A stretch of DNA of 64,000 nucleotides. Origin: Stenotrophomonas sp. 704A1. Its GTDB lineage: Bacteria; Pseudomonadota; Gammaproteobacteria; Xanthomonadales; Xanthomonadaceae. Below, piece after piece: positions 57,740 to 64,000 of the stretch. Below the pieces are notes generated by a model, which had not been told where the DNA came from, searched no databases, and was given only the letters and a program-made list of their open reading frames with translations. Where the stretch lies: assembly GCF_030549525.1 (NCBI RefSeq), contig NZ_CP130831.1:4489501-4553500 (forward strand), read 5' to 3'. Positions within the stretch are counted from its first letter, which is position 1; the number at the start of each line of letters is the position of its first letter. The position numbers were made by a program, and so were the translations under genes.

Positions 57740-60514
57740 TCAATGCGCTTCATCCCAGTTGCTGCCGACACCGGTATCCACGACCAACGGCACACGCAGC
57801 TGTGCTGCTTGCGACATGCGTTCTACGACCTGTGTACGCAGTTCGTCGATGAATCCGGCCTCGGCTTCGAACACCAGTTCATCGTGCACCTGCAGGATCA
57901 TCCGCGCCGGCGCCCGGCTCTCGCGCAGCCACTGGTCCACCTCGACCATCGCACGCTTGATGATGTCGGCGGCGGTGCCCTGCATGGGCGCATTGATCGC
58001 TGCGCGTTCGGCGCCGGCACGCAGCCCCTGGTTACGTGCATGAATGTCATTCAGGTACAGGCGGCGGCCGAACAGCGTCTCCACGTAGCCCTGGTCACGG
58101 GCCTGCTGGCGCATGCGCTCCATGAAATCGCGCACGCCCGGGTAGCGGCTGAAGTACAGCGCCACGTAGTCCTGCGCCTGGCCACGGTCGATGCCCAGGT
58201 TGCGGGCCAGGCCGAAGGCGCTCATGCCGTACATCAGGCCGAAGTTGATCGCCTTGGCGGCGCGGCGCTCGTTCGGGGTCACCTCGTCCAGGGTGCGCCC
58301 GAACACCTCGGCGGCGGTGGCGCGGTGCACGTCGGCGCCCTGCTCGAAGGCACGCACCAGGCCCGGGTCCTCGGACAGGTGGGCCATGATCCGCAGCTCG
58401 ATCTGCGAATAGTCGGCCGCCAGCAGCTGGCAGCCCTGCGGAGCGATGAACGCGCGGCGGATGCGGCGTCCATCCTCGGTACGGATCGGGATGTTCTGCA
58501 GGTTCGGGTCGGACGAGGACAGGCGGCCGGTGGCGGCGCCGGACTGGTGGTAGCTGGTGTGCACGCGTCCGGTATCCGGGTTGACCATTTCCGGCAGCTT
58601 GTCGGTGTAGGTGCTGCGCAGCTTGGCCAGGCCGCGGTACTCCAGGATCACCCGTGGCAGCTCGTGCTGCTCGGCGATCGCCTCCAGCGCCTCTTCATTG
58701 GTGCTCGGCTGGCCCTTCGGGGTCTTCACCACCGCCGGCAGCTTCAGTTCGTCGAACAGCACCGCCTGCAGCTGCTTGGGCGAATCCAGGTTGAAGCTGC
58801 GCCCGGCCAGCTCGGTGGCCTTCTGCTGCGCGGCCAGCATGCGCGAGGACAGGTCCTGGCTCTGCCGGCGCAGCTCGTCGGCGTCGATGCGCACGCCGTT
58901 GGCTTCGATGCTGGCCAGCACCGGCACCAGCGGCATCTCGATATCGCGGTAGACGCTGTCCAGCGCCGGTTCGGCCAGCAGCTGCGGCCGCAGTGCGTGG
59001 TGCAGGCGCAGGGTGATGTCGGCATCTTCGGCCGCATAGCGGCTGGCTTCGTCGATGCCCACCTGGGAGAACGGAATCTGCTTGGCGCCCTTGCCGGCCA
59101 CGTCCTCGAACTTGATGGTGCTGTAGCCCAGGTAGCGCAGGGCCAGCGAATCCATGTCGTGGCGGGTGGCGGTGGAATTGAGCACGAAGCTCTCGAGCAT
59201 GGTGTCGTCGTGGTAGCCCTGCACGTCCACGCCATGGCGGCGCAGCACGTGCAGGTCGTACTTGCCGTGCTGGCCCAGCTTCTTCTTCGCCGGATCCTGC
59301 AGCGCCGGCCGCAGCGCGTCCAGCACCTGCTGCAGCGGCAGCTGGGCTGGCGCCCCCGGGTAGTCGTGGCCGACCGGAATGTAGGCGGCCTTGCCCGGTT
59401 CGACCGCCAGGCTGACACCCACCAGGCGCGCGCGCATCGCGTCCAGCGCATCGGTTTCGGTATCGAAGCTGATCAGTTCGGCCTGCTGCACACGTTCGAC
59501 CCAGGCCTGCAGCTGCTCGGCGGTCAGCACGGTCTCGTACGCTCCCGGTGCGGCCAGTGCCGGGTCCAGCGTGCCCGCTGCCGGTGCCTCGGCGCTGCCA
59601 CGGGCGAAGCCGGCGGCGGTGCCGCGCAGGCTCGGGGTGGCCTCGCTGGCCGCAGCCGGTGCCGGCAGCGGCGCACCCAGTTCCTTCAGCGCCTGGGTGA
59701 AGCCGTAACGCGCATACAGCTCGGTCAGCTCCGGCACGTCCTGCTCGCGCAGGGCCAGCGTGGTCGGGCTGGCCTCCAGCGCCACGTCGGTGCGGATGGT
59801 CACCAGCTCGCGGTTCAGCGGCAGGCGCTCCAGCGCGGCGCGCAGGTTCTCGCCGATCTTGCCCTTCATGCTCGGCGCGGCCGCCATCACCCCGTCCAGG
59901 TGCTGGTACTCGGCCAGCCACTTGGCGGCGGTCTTCGGCCCGCACTTCTCCACGCCGGGCACGTTGTCAACGGTGTCGCCCATCAGCGCCAGCAGGTCGA
60001 CGATCTGGTCGGCGCGCACGCCGAACTTGTCCATCACCGCAGCGTCCGAATCCATGCGGCTGCCGGTCATGGTGTTGACCAGCTCGATGCCCGGACGGAC
60101 CAGCTGGGCAAAGTCCTTGTCGCCGGTGGAAATGGTCACTTTCAGGTCCTGCGCCAGGCCCTGCAGCGCCAGCGTGCCGATCACATCGTCGGCTTCCACG
60201 CCGGGGATGCGCAGGATGCTGATGCCCAGCGCCTCGACGATGCGGCACATCGGCTCGACCTGGCTGCGCAGCTCGTCGGGCATCGGCGGGCGGTTGGCCT
60301 TGTACTGGTCGTACAGGTCGTCACGGAAGGTCTTGCCGGGCGCGTCGACGACGAACGCGACGTAGGCCGGGCGCTCTTTCAGCGTTGAACGCAGCATGTT
60401 GACCACGCCGAACAGCGCGCCGGTGGGCTCACCCTGTGCATTGGACAGGGGCGGCAGCGCGTGGAACGCGCGGTACAGGTAACTGGACCCGTCGATCAGG
60501 ACTAATCTGCTCAT
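57740..60514 (-). CDS. polA: DNA polymerase I
   Basis: A 924-residue, three-domain polymerase. The 5'-3' exonuclease is at residues 1-290 (LIDGSSYLYRAFHALPPL, EADDVIGTLA, TGDKDFAQLV). The 3'-5' proofreading exonuclease is at about 325-520 with its DxE in SFDTETDAL. The polymerase domain has DYSQIELRIMAHLSED (motif A), KAINFGLMYGMSAFG (O-helix) and QVHDELVFE (motif C). All catalytic acids are present, so it is a full-length, proofreading Pol I. TAGAAT at 60521-60526 followed by six bases and the ATG suggests a leaderless mRNA. Downstream lies the sX13-like RNA, parallel to Spot 42 after polA in enterics. Confidence 0.97.
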   Translation of the reverse strand: MSRLVLIDGSSYLYRAFHALPPLSNAQGEPTGALFGVVNMLRSTLKERPAYVAFVVDAPGKTFRDDLYDQYKANRPPMPDELRSQVEPMCRIVEALGISILRIPGVEADDVIGTLALQGLAQDLKVTISTGDKDFAQLVRPGIELVNTMTGSRMDSDAAVMDKFGVRADQIVDLLALMGDTVDNVPGVEKCGPKTAAKWLAEYQHLDGVMAAAPSMKGKIGENLRAALERLPLNRELVTIRTDVALEASPTTLALREQDVPELTELYARYGFTQALKELGAPLPAPAAASEATPSLRGTAAGFARGSAEAPAAGTLDPALAAPGAYETVLTAEQLQAWVERVQQAELISFDTETDALDAMRARLVGVSLAVEPGKAAYIPVGHDYPGAPAQLPLQQVLDALRPALQDPAKKKLGQHGKYDLHVLRRHGVDVQGYHDDTMLESFVLNSTATRHDMDSLALRYLGYSTIKFEDVAGKGAKQIPFSQVGIDEASRYAAEDADITLRLHHALRPQLLAEPALDSVYRDIEMPLVPVLASIEANGVRIDADELRRQSQDLSSRMLAAQQKATELAGRSFNLDSPKQLQAVLFDELKLPAVVKTPKGQPSTNEEALEAIAEQHELPRVILEYRGLAKLRSTYTDKLPEMVNPDTGRVHTSYHQSGAATGRLSSSDPNLQNIPIRTEDGRRIRRAFIAPQGCQLLAADYSQIELRIMAHLSEDPGLVRAFEQGADVHRATAAEVFGRTLDEVTPNERRAAKAINFGLMYGMSAFGLARNLGIDRGQAQDYVALYFSRYPGVRDFMERMRQQARDQGYVETLFGRRLYLNDIHARNQGLRAGAERAAINAPMQGTAADIIKRAMVEVDQWLRESRAPARMILQVHDELVFEAEAGFIDELRTQVVERMSQAAQLRVPLVVDTGVGSNWDEAH

Positions 60515-60520
60515 GCGCCG

Positions 60521-60526
60521 ATTCTA
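60521..60526 (-). promoter_or_regulatory. -10-like hexamer placed for a leaderless polA mRNA
   Basis: TAGAAT on the minus strand, then CGGCGC, then ATG at 60514. No Shine-Dalgarno is visible. Confidence 0.45.
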
Positions 60527-60612
60527 CGCGCCCGTGCCTGCACCGCGGCGACACGGCGGCGACGTGCCATTGGGGCATAATCGGGGCTCTACCCAGGCAA
60601 AGGCCGCCGCCG

Positions 60613-60897
60613 ATGAAGACCCTGATGCTGGCTTCCGTACTTCTGCTTGCTGGTTGCGCCAGCCTGGGCGGCGGCGGGGCGCCCCCGGTCGACGTCAAGG
60701 GCGCCGACGTCTCCAAACGCACCATGGACAACGGTGACACCATCGAGGAGTACCGCGTGTCGGGACAGCTGCGCATGGTCAAGGTGACGCCCTCGCGCGG
60801 TGCGCCGTTCTACTTGTATGACCAGAACGGCGATGGCCGCTTCGACAATGACAAGGACGGCGTGTCGCCGGTCTACTGGAAGCTGTACAGCTGGTGA
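60613..60897 (+). CDS. DUF2782 family lipoprotein
   Basis: A 94-residue lipoprotein. The signal MKTLMLASVLLLAGC has lipobox LAGC with the lipidated Cys at 15. A short Gly-rich linker and a domain with GDTIEEYRVSGQLRMVKV and GAPFYLYDQNGDGRFD follow, matching DUF2782. Genes of this family commonly lie divergent from polA in gammaproteobacteria; the function is unknown. CATAAT at 60576-60581 is a likely -10. Confidence 0.88.
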   Translation: MKTLMLASVLLLAGCASLGGGGAPPVDVKGADVSKRTMDNGDTIEEYRVSGQLRMVKVTPSRGAPFYLYDQNGDGRFDNDKDGVSPVYWKLYSW

Positions 60898-60919
60898 TGC
60901 GGGTGCGGCGGGAGGGCGT

Positions 60920-60990
60920 CCTCCACGCCGGGCGTGGAGGCGCATCAGGCCACGAAAGATGACGCCGGCGCGCATCCTGCGGCCGGCGTC
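60920..60990. terminator. two consecutive hairpins between convergent genes
   Basis: First hairpin: 60920-60940, arms CCTCCACG and CGTGGAGG. Second: 60961-60990, arms GACGCCGGC and GCCGGCGTC. They separate the DUF2782 lipoprotein stop from the convergent universal stress protein stop at 61018. Confidence 0.6.
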
Positions 60991-61017
60991 GGGTCCCCTC
61001 CCCGGGACGCGGTGGTG

Positions 61018-61464
61018 TCAGCGGATGACCAGCACCGGCAGCGTGCTGCGTGCCAGCACCTCGGCGGTCTGGCTGCCCAGCAGCACGCGGGTCACGCCGC
61101 GGCGGCCATGCGAAGTCATTACGATCAGGTCACTGTTGCGCTCACCGGCGGTCTCGATGATGCCGTCGGCGGCGTAGCGGTCCAGCACATGCACCGGGTT
61201 GGCAGTGATGCCCTGCTCGGCGGCCTTGGCCAGCGCCGGCTGCAGCACCTTCTGTGCGCCCTCTTCGCGGTCGGCCTTGTATTCGGGGCTGTTCATGTAG
61301 CCCACGCTCCAGCCCATGGCGTCGTACATGCCGACGGCCCAGGGTTCGGAGACGGTGACGATGTCGACCTCGGCGTTGAGGTCCTTGGCCAGCTCCAGGC
61401 CCTTGGCCAGGCCCTTGTCGGCCAGCTCGGAACCGTCGGTGGCGATCAGGATGCGCTTGTACAT
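61018..61464 (-). CDS. universal stress protein (UspA family)
   Basis: A 148-residue single Usp domain. It starts MYKRILIATDGSELADKGL and has the nucleotide-binding loop DLIVMTSHGRRGVTRVLLGS near the C-terminus; the G-9X-G(S/T) spacing is kept while the first Gly of the G-2X-G motif is Thr. An ATP-binding Usp is therefore likely. GGAG precedes the ATG at 61464. It is monocistronic, upstream of a palindrome that separates it from rtcA. Confidence 0.92.
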   Translation of the reverse strand: MYKRILIATDGSELADKGLAKGLELAKDLNAEVDIVTVSEPWAVGMYDAMGWSVGYMNSPEYKADREEGAQKVLQPALAKAAEQGITANPVHVLDRYAADGIIETAGERNSDLIVMTSHGRRGVTRVLLGSQTAEVLARSTLPVLVIR

Positions 61465-61565
61465 GGTGGGGCTCCGCGGTGATCTACCCAATGGGAACGC
61501 CACCATTGCACACCCCATGTGCAGATCGCGCCTTGAGCACGATCAATCCGCGACGGGAATGATGC

Positions 61566-61586
61566 CCGCCGGGCCTGGCCCGGCGG
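61566..61586. terminator. SMAG-core palindrome after rtcA
   Basis: Perfect 10-bp arms CCGCCGGGCC and GGCCCGGCGG around a single T. It has the core of a SMAG element but lacks the GTAG head. Six bases after the rtcA stop, it likely forms the 3' hairpin of the rtcBA message. Confidence 0.6.
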
Positions 61587-61591
61587 CATGC

Positions 61592-62608
61592 TCACGTCTC
61601 GACGGTCACCCGCCAGGCGCCTTCGTGCCGCTGCCAGTCGAACGCCACCGGCAGGAACTTCTCGATCAGGCGGGCATTGCTGGCCAGGTGGTCGCTGATC
61701 ACATGCGTGGTGAACGACCCACCTCCGGCCAGCGCCATCGGCACCAGCAGCTGGTCGGACAGGTGTTCGCCCACGACGCCGCCGCCTTCCAGATACTGCT
61801 GCACCTGGCCGGCAAGGCGCGCGCCGACCTGCTCGGCCGACACGCCCCGCTCGCCATGGCCAGCGAACACTTCCACATGATCGCCGTGACGCACGCGCAC
61901 CAGGGCCACATTGCCGAGGCCCAGGGCCGGCCGGATCGACTGCACGTGGCGTGGATGCGGATCCACCCCCAGTCTGTCGGCCAGCACCTGCAGCTCGCGC
62001 ACGCCGATGCTGCCGGACAGGCCCGACATCAGCACCTGCGCCTGCATCGATTCCAGCGCCGGGCGACGTTCCATCCGTGCCGCCTGCAGCACCGCGCAGG
62101 GCGCCACCTGCACCTCGACCACACCGCCACCGGCCGGATGGAAACCGTGCTGAAGCAGCTGCATGGAGGCCTGCACGCCCATCCGCGCCAGCGACGGCAG
62201 GTAGCTGTCGGCGATGAAATCGGCACTGGGTGCCAGCGGGTTGTGGGTGCCGCCCTCCAGGCGCAACCGCGACGGCCCCTGCGCGCGCCACAGGGCCGGC
62301 AGCACCGTCTGCAGCACCAGCGTGGCCGAACCGGCACTGCCGATGGCGAAGTGATAGTCGCCGGCCGTCACCGCGCCCGGCTCGAAGCGCAGCGAGGTGG
62401 CGCCCAGCGCAGCACCGTGGGTGCAGGCGTTGCCGATCCGCGCTGCGGCGTTCACCGCAGTCAGGTGCTGGCGCATCAGTCCCGGCTTGCGCCGGATCGC
62501 GCGGATGTTGTGCATCGTGAAGCCGGTGCCGGTGCACAGGCTCAGGGTCAGCGCCGAACGCAGCAACTGCCCGCCACCGTGCGCCCCCTCCAGTTCAATC
62601 ATGTCCAT
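61592..62608 (-). CDS. rtcA: RNA 3'-terminal phosphate cyclase
   Basis: A 338-residue enzyme, the same length as E. coli RtcA. It converts RNA 3'-phosphates to 2',3'-cyclic phosphates via a covalent His-[24 protein letters not shown] near the start is the family signature, and HNIRAIRRKPGL follows. The catalytic His is predicted at residue 307, in ISDHLASNARLIEKF (compare His309 of E. coli). The start at 62608 has AAGGAA at good spacing; a second ATG is two codons in. It forms a unit with rtcB, with 82 bp between them containing a strong hairpin. Confidence 0.94.
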   Translation of the reverse strand: MDMIELEGAHGGGQLLRSALTLSLCTGTGFTMHNIRAIRRKPGLMRQHLTAVNAAARIGNACTHGAALGATSLRFEPGAVTAGDYHFAIGSAGSATLVLQTVLPALWRAQGPSRLRLEGGTHNPLAPSADFIADSYLPSLARMGVQASMQLLQHGFHPAGGGVVEVQVAPCAVLQAARMERRPALESMQAQVLMSGLSGSIGVRELQVLADRLGVDPHPRHVQSIRPALGLGNVALVRVRHGDHVEVFAGHGERGVSAEQVGARLAGQVQQYLEGGGVVGEHLSDQLLVPMALAGGGSFTTHVISDHLASNARLIEKFLPVAFDWQRHEGAWRVTVET

Positions 62609-62653
62609 CTGCCTGTTCCTTGCTGCCCGGTGTTGCAGTACCAGGCGGTACCA

Positions 62654-62684
62654 CCGCGCGCGGCGCAGTACGTGCCGCGCGCGG
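62654..62684. promoter_or_regulatory. strong hairpin between rtcB and rtcA
   Basis: Perfect 11-bp arms CCGCGCGCGGC and GCCGCGCGCGG with a 9-base loop, starting six bases after the rtcB stop. There is no U-tract. It may weaken rtcA expression relative to rtcB, protect the upstream mRNA, or act as a processing site. Confidence 0.55.
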
Positions 62685-62690
62685 GTTGCC

Positions 62691-63917
62691 TCATCCCTTC
62701 ACGCACACCACCTGGCGCAGCGTGTGCACGATCTCGACCAGATCGCGCTGGGCCTCCATCACCGCCTCGATCGGCTTGTAGGCCGCCGGCGACTCGTCCA
62801 CCACCTCCGCATCCTTGCGGCATTCCACGTGCGCAGTGGCCTTGGCGTGGTCATCCACGCTGATCAGCCTGCGCGCCTGGGTCCGGCTCATCACGCGGCC
62901 GGCACCGTGGCTGCAGCTGTGGAAGCTGTCCTCGTTGCCGAGGCCGCGCACGATGAAGCTCTTGGCGCCCATGCTGCCCGGAATGATGCCCAGCTCGCCC
63001 TTGCGCGCGCTGACTGCGCCCTTGCGGGTCAGCATCACGTCCTGGCCGAAGTGGGTTTCGCGGCTCACGTAGTTGTGGTGGCAGTTCACCGCCTCGGCCT
63101 GCGCCTCGAACGGCTTGCTGATCACCGTGCGCACCGCCGCCACCACGTTGCGCATCATCACCTCGCGGTTCATGCGTGCGAAACGCTGCGCCCAGTCCAC
63201 CGCGAACACATAGTCACCGTAGTGCTGGCTGCCCTCGGGCAGGTACGCCAGATCCTGGTCGGGCAGGTTGATCATCCAGCGGCGCATTTCCTGCTTGGCC
63301 AGTTCAATGAAGTAGGTGCCGATGGCATTGCCCACGCCACGCGAACCGGAGTGCAGCATGAACCACACGCGCTGGTCCTGGTCCAGGCACACTTCGACGA
63401 AGTGGTTGCCGGTCCCCAGCGTTCCCAGGTGCTTGAGGTTGTTGGTGTTCTTCAGGCGCGGGTGACGCTCGCAGATCAGCGCGAAATCATCCACCAGCTG
63501 CGCCCAGCCCTCCACCGCCAGCTCGGGCGGCGTGTCCCAACTGCCCTTGTCGCGGCCGCCACGGGTCACGCTGCGGCCATGCGGCACCGCCCGCTCGATC
63601 GCGCTGCGTACCGCCGCCAGGTTGTCCGGCAGGTCGCTGGCGGTCAACGTGGTGCGCACGGCGATCATGCCGCAGCCGATGTCCACGCCCACCGCAGCGG
63701 GAATGATCGCGCCAACGGTCGGCACCACCGAACCCACGGTTGCGCCCTTGCCCAGGTGCACGTCGGGCATCACCGCGATCCACTTGTGGATGAAGGGCAG
63801 CCGGGCGATGTTCTGCAGCTGCTCACGCGCCTGGTCTTCCAGTGGCACGCCGCGGGTCCACAGCTTGATCGGCGCAGCGCCCGGCTGCTGGATCACGTCA
63901 TAGTTCATGGTGGTCAT
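62691..63917 (-). CDS. rtcB: RNA-splicing ligase RtcB
   Basis: A 408-residue GTP- and Mn2+-dependent ligase joining 3'-phosphate or cyclic phosphate ends to 5'-OH ends; the length equals E. coli RtcB. Motifs: MPDVHLGKGATVGSV, GVDIGCGMIAV (metal-binding Cys), LGTLGTGNHFVEV, HSGSRGVGN, and the guanylylated His in SCSHGAGRVMSR. Of three nearby in-frame ATGs, 63917 is chosen because AAAGGAA lies eight bases upstream. The 83 bp left before the window edge show no sigma-54 promoter, and the RtcR activator, if present, would lie outside. Confidence 0.96.
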   Translation of the reverse strand: MTTMNYDVIQQPGAAPIKLWTRGVPLEDQAREQLQNIARLPFIHKWIAVMPDVHLGKGATVGSVVPTVGAIIPAAVGVDIGCGMIAVRTTLTASDLPDNLAAVRSAIERAVPHGRSVTRGGRDKGSWDTPPELAVEGWAQLVDDFALICERHPRLKNTNNLKHLGTLGTGNHFVEVCLDQDQRVWFMLHSGSRGVGNAIGTYFIELAKQEMRRWMINLPDQDLAYLPEGSQHYGDYVFAVDWAQRFARMNREVMMRNVVAAVRTVISKPFEAQAEAVNCHHNYVSRETHFGQDVMLTRKGAVSARKGELGIIPGSMGAKSFIVRGLGNEDSFHSCSHGAGRVMSRTQARRLISVDDHAKATAHVECRKDAEVVDESPAAYKPIEAVMEAQRDLVEIVHTLRQVVCVKG

Positions 63918-64000
63918 GGTGATGTTTCCTTTCATCCAAAGCAAAAACAGAAAAGGTGCGGTGACAAAGGTGGCCGAACGCTCCGCCTGCCACGTTGCCG

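Noticed and set aside
57743..60388. Open frame of about 880 codons antisense to polA
   Set aside because: Low-complexity composition typical of an antisense shadow; the minus-strand Pol I is complete.
63918..64000. Sigma-54 promoter upstream of rtcB
   Set aside because: TGGCA occurs, but no GC follows at the required 10-base spacing; only 83 bp are visible, so absence is not proven.
1..64000. Prophage, IS element, CRISPR array or tRNA-linked island
   Set aside because: No integrase, transposase, direct-repeat array, tRNA cloverleaf or compositional break was found; gene content is chromosomal throughout.

Overview
This window reads as chromosomal DNA of a Xanthomonadaceae member, most probably Stenotrophomonas. 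The G+C content is high. There are many short GTAG-headed palindromes of the SMAG type known from S. maltophilia. A probable sX13 small RNA lies downstream of polA, and there is a long aryl-polyene (xanthomonadin-like) pigment cluster. There is no prophage, integrase, IS transposase, CRISPR array, rRNA or tRNA that I can see. All names come from reading translations and motifs; no database search was run.

Layout. 1-5.4 kb: a truncated flavin reductase-type gene, a divergent two-gene ABC exporter, a repeat-rich gap, an unknown gene, then a ketopantoate-reductase-like gene coupled to an SDR-type epimerase. 5.4-13.4 kb: tatD, hrpB, a small membrane protein, rluE, an exported methyltransferase-like protein, an aldo/keto reductase, and an Rrf2 regulator with a thioredoxin-reductase-like flavoprotein. 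13.5-26.3 kb: a chemoreceptor, a LysR/MFS divergent pair, dkgB, a BioH-like hydrolase, a PatZ-type acyl-CoA ligase/acetyltransferase, mgtE and a KefC-like antiporter. 26.3-30.5 kb: a 1112-residue membrane-anchored ankyrin protein with a YcgL protein upstream, and a small exported protein.

30.6-47.0 kb is the centrepiece: 18 genes on the minus strand, nearly all overlapping or touching. They encode two acyl carrier proteins, ketosynthases plus a chain-length factor, ketoreductase, dehydratases, an AMP-ligase/dehydratase fusion, thioesterase, acyltransferases, a glycosyltransferase, a LolA-like carrier, an MMPL exporter and a lipoprotein. As I recall the E. coli aryl-polyene locus, the order follows apeC to apeR. 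A MIO-type ammonia lyase and a flavin halogenase-like protein are inserted. The expected product is an aryl-polyene lipid anchored in the outer membrane.

47.2-64 kb: a bd-type quinol oxidase of the cyanide-insensitive kind (TTG start), an ECF sigma factor with a tiny single-span membrane partner, an S9 peptidase, a Nudix hydrolase, hemF, an exported unknown, a DUF421 protein, the sX13-like RNA, polA, a DUF2782 lipoprotein, a universal stress protein, and the RNA repair pair rtcB-rtcA. Convergent gene ends are generally separated by SMAG palindromes or GC-rich hairpins.
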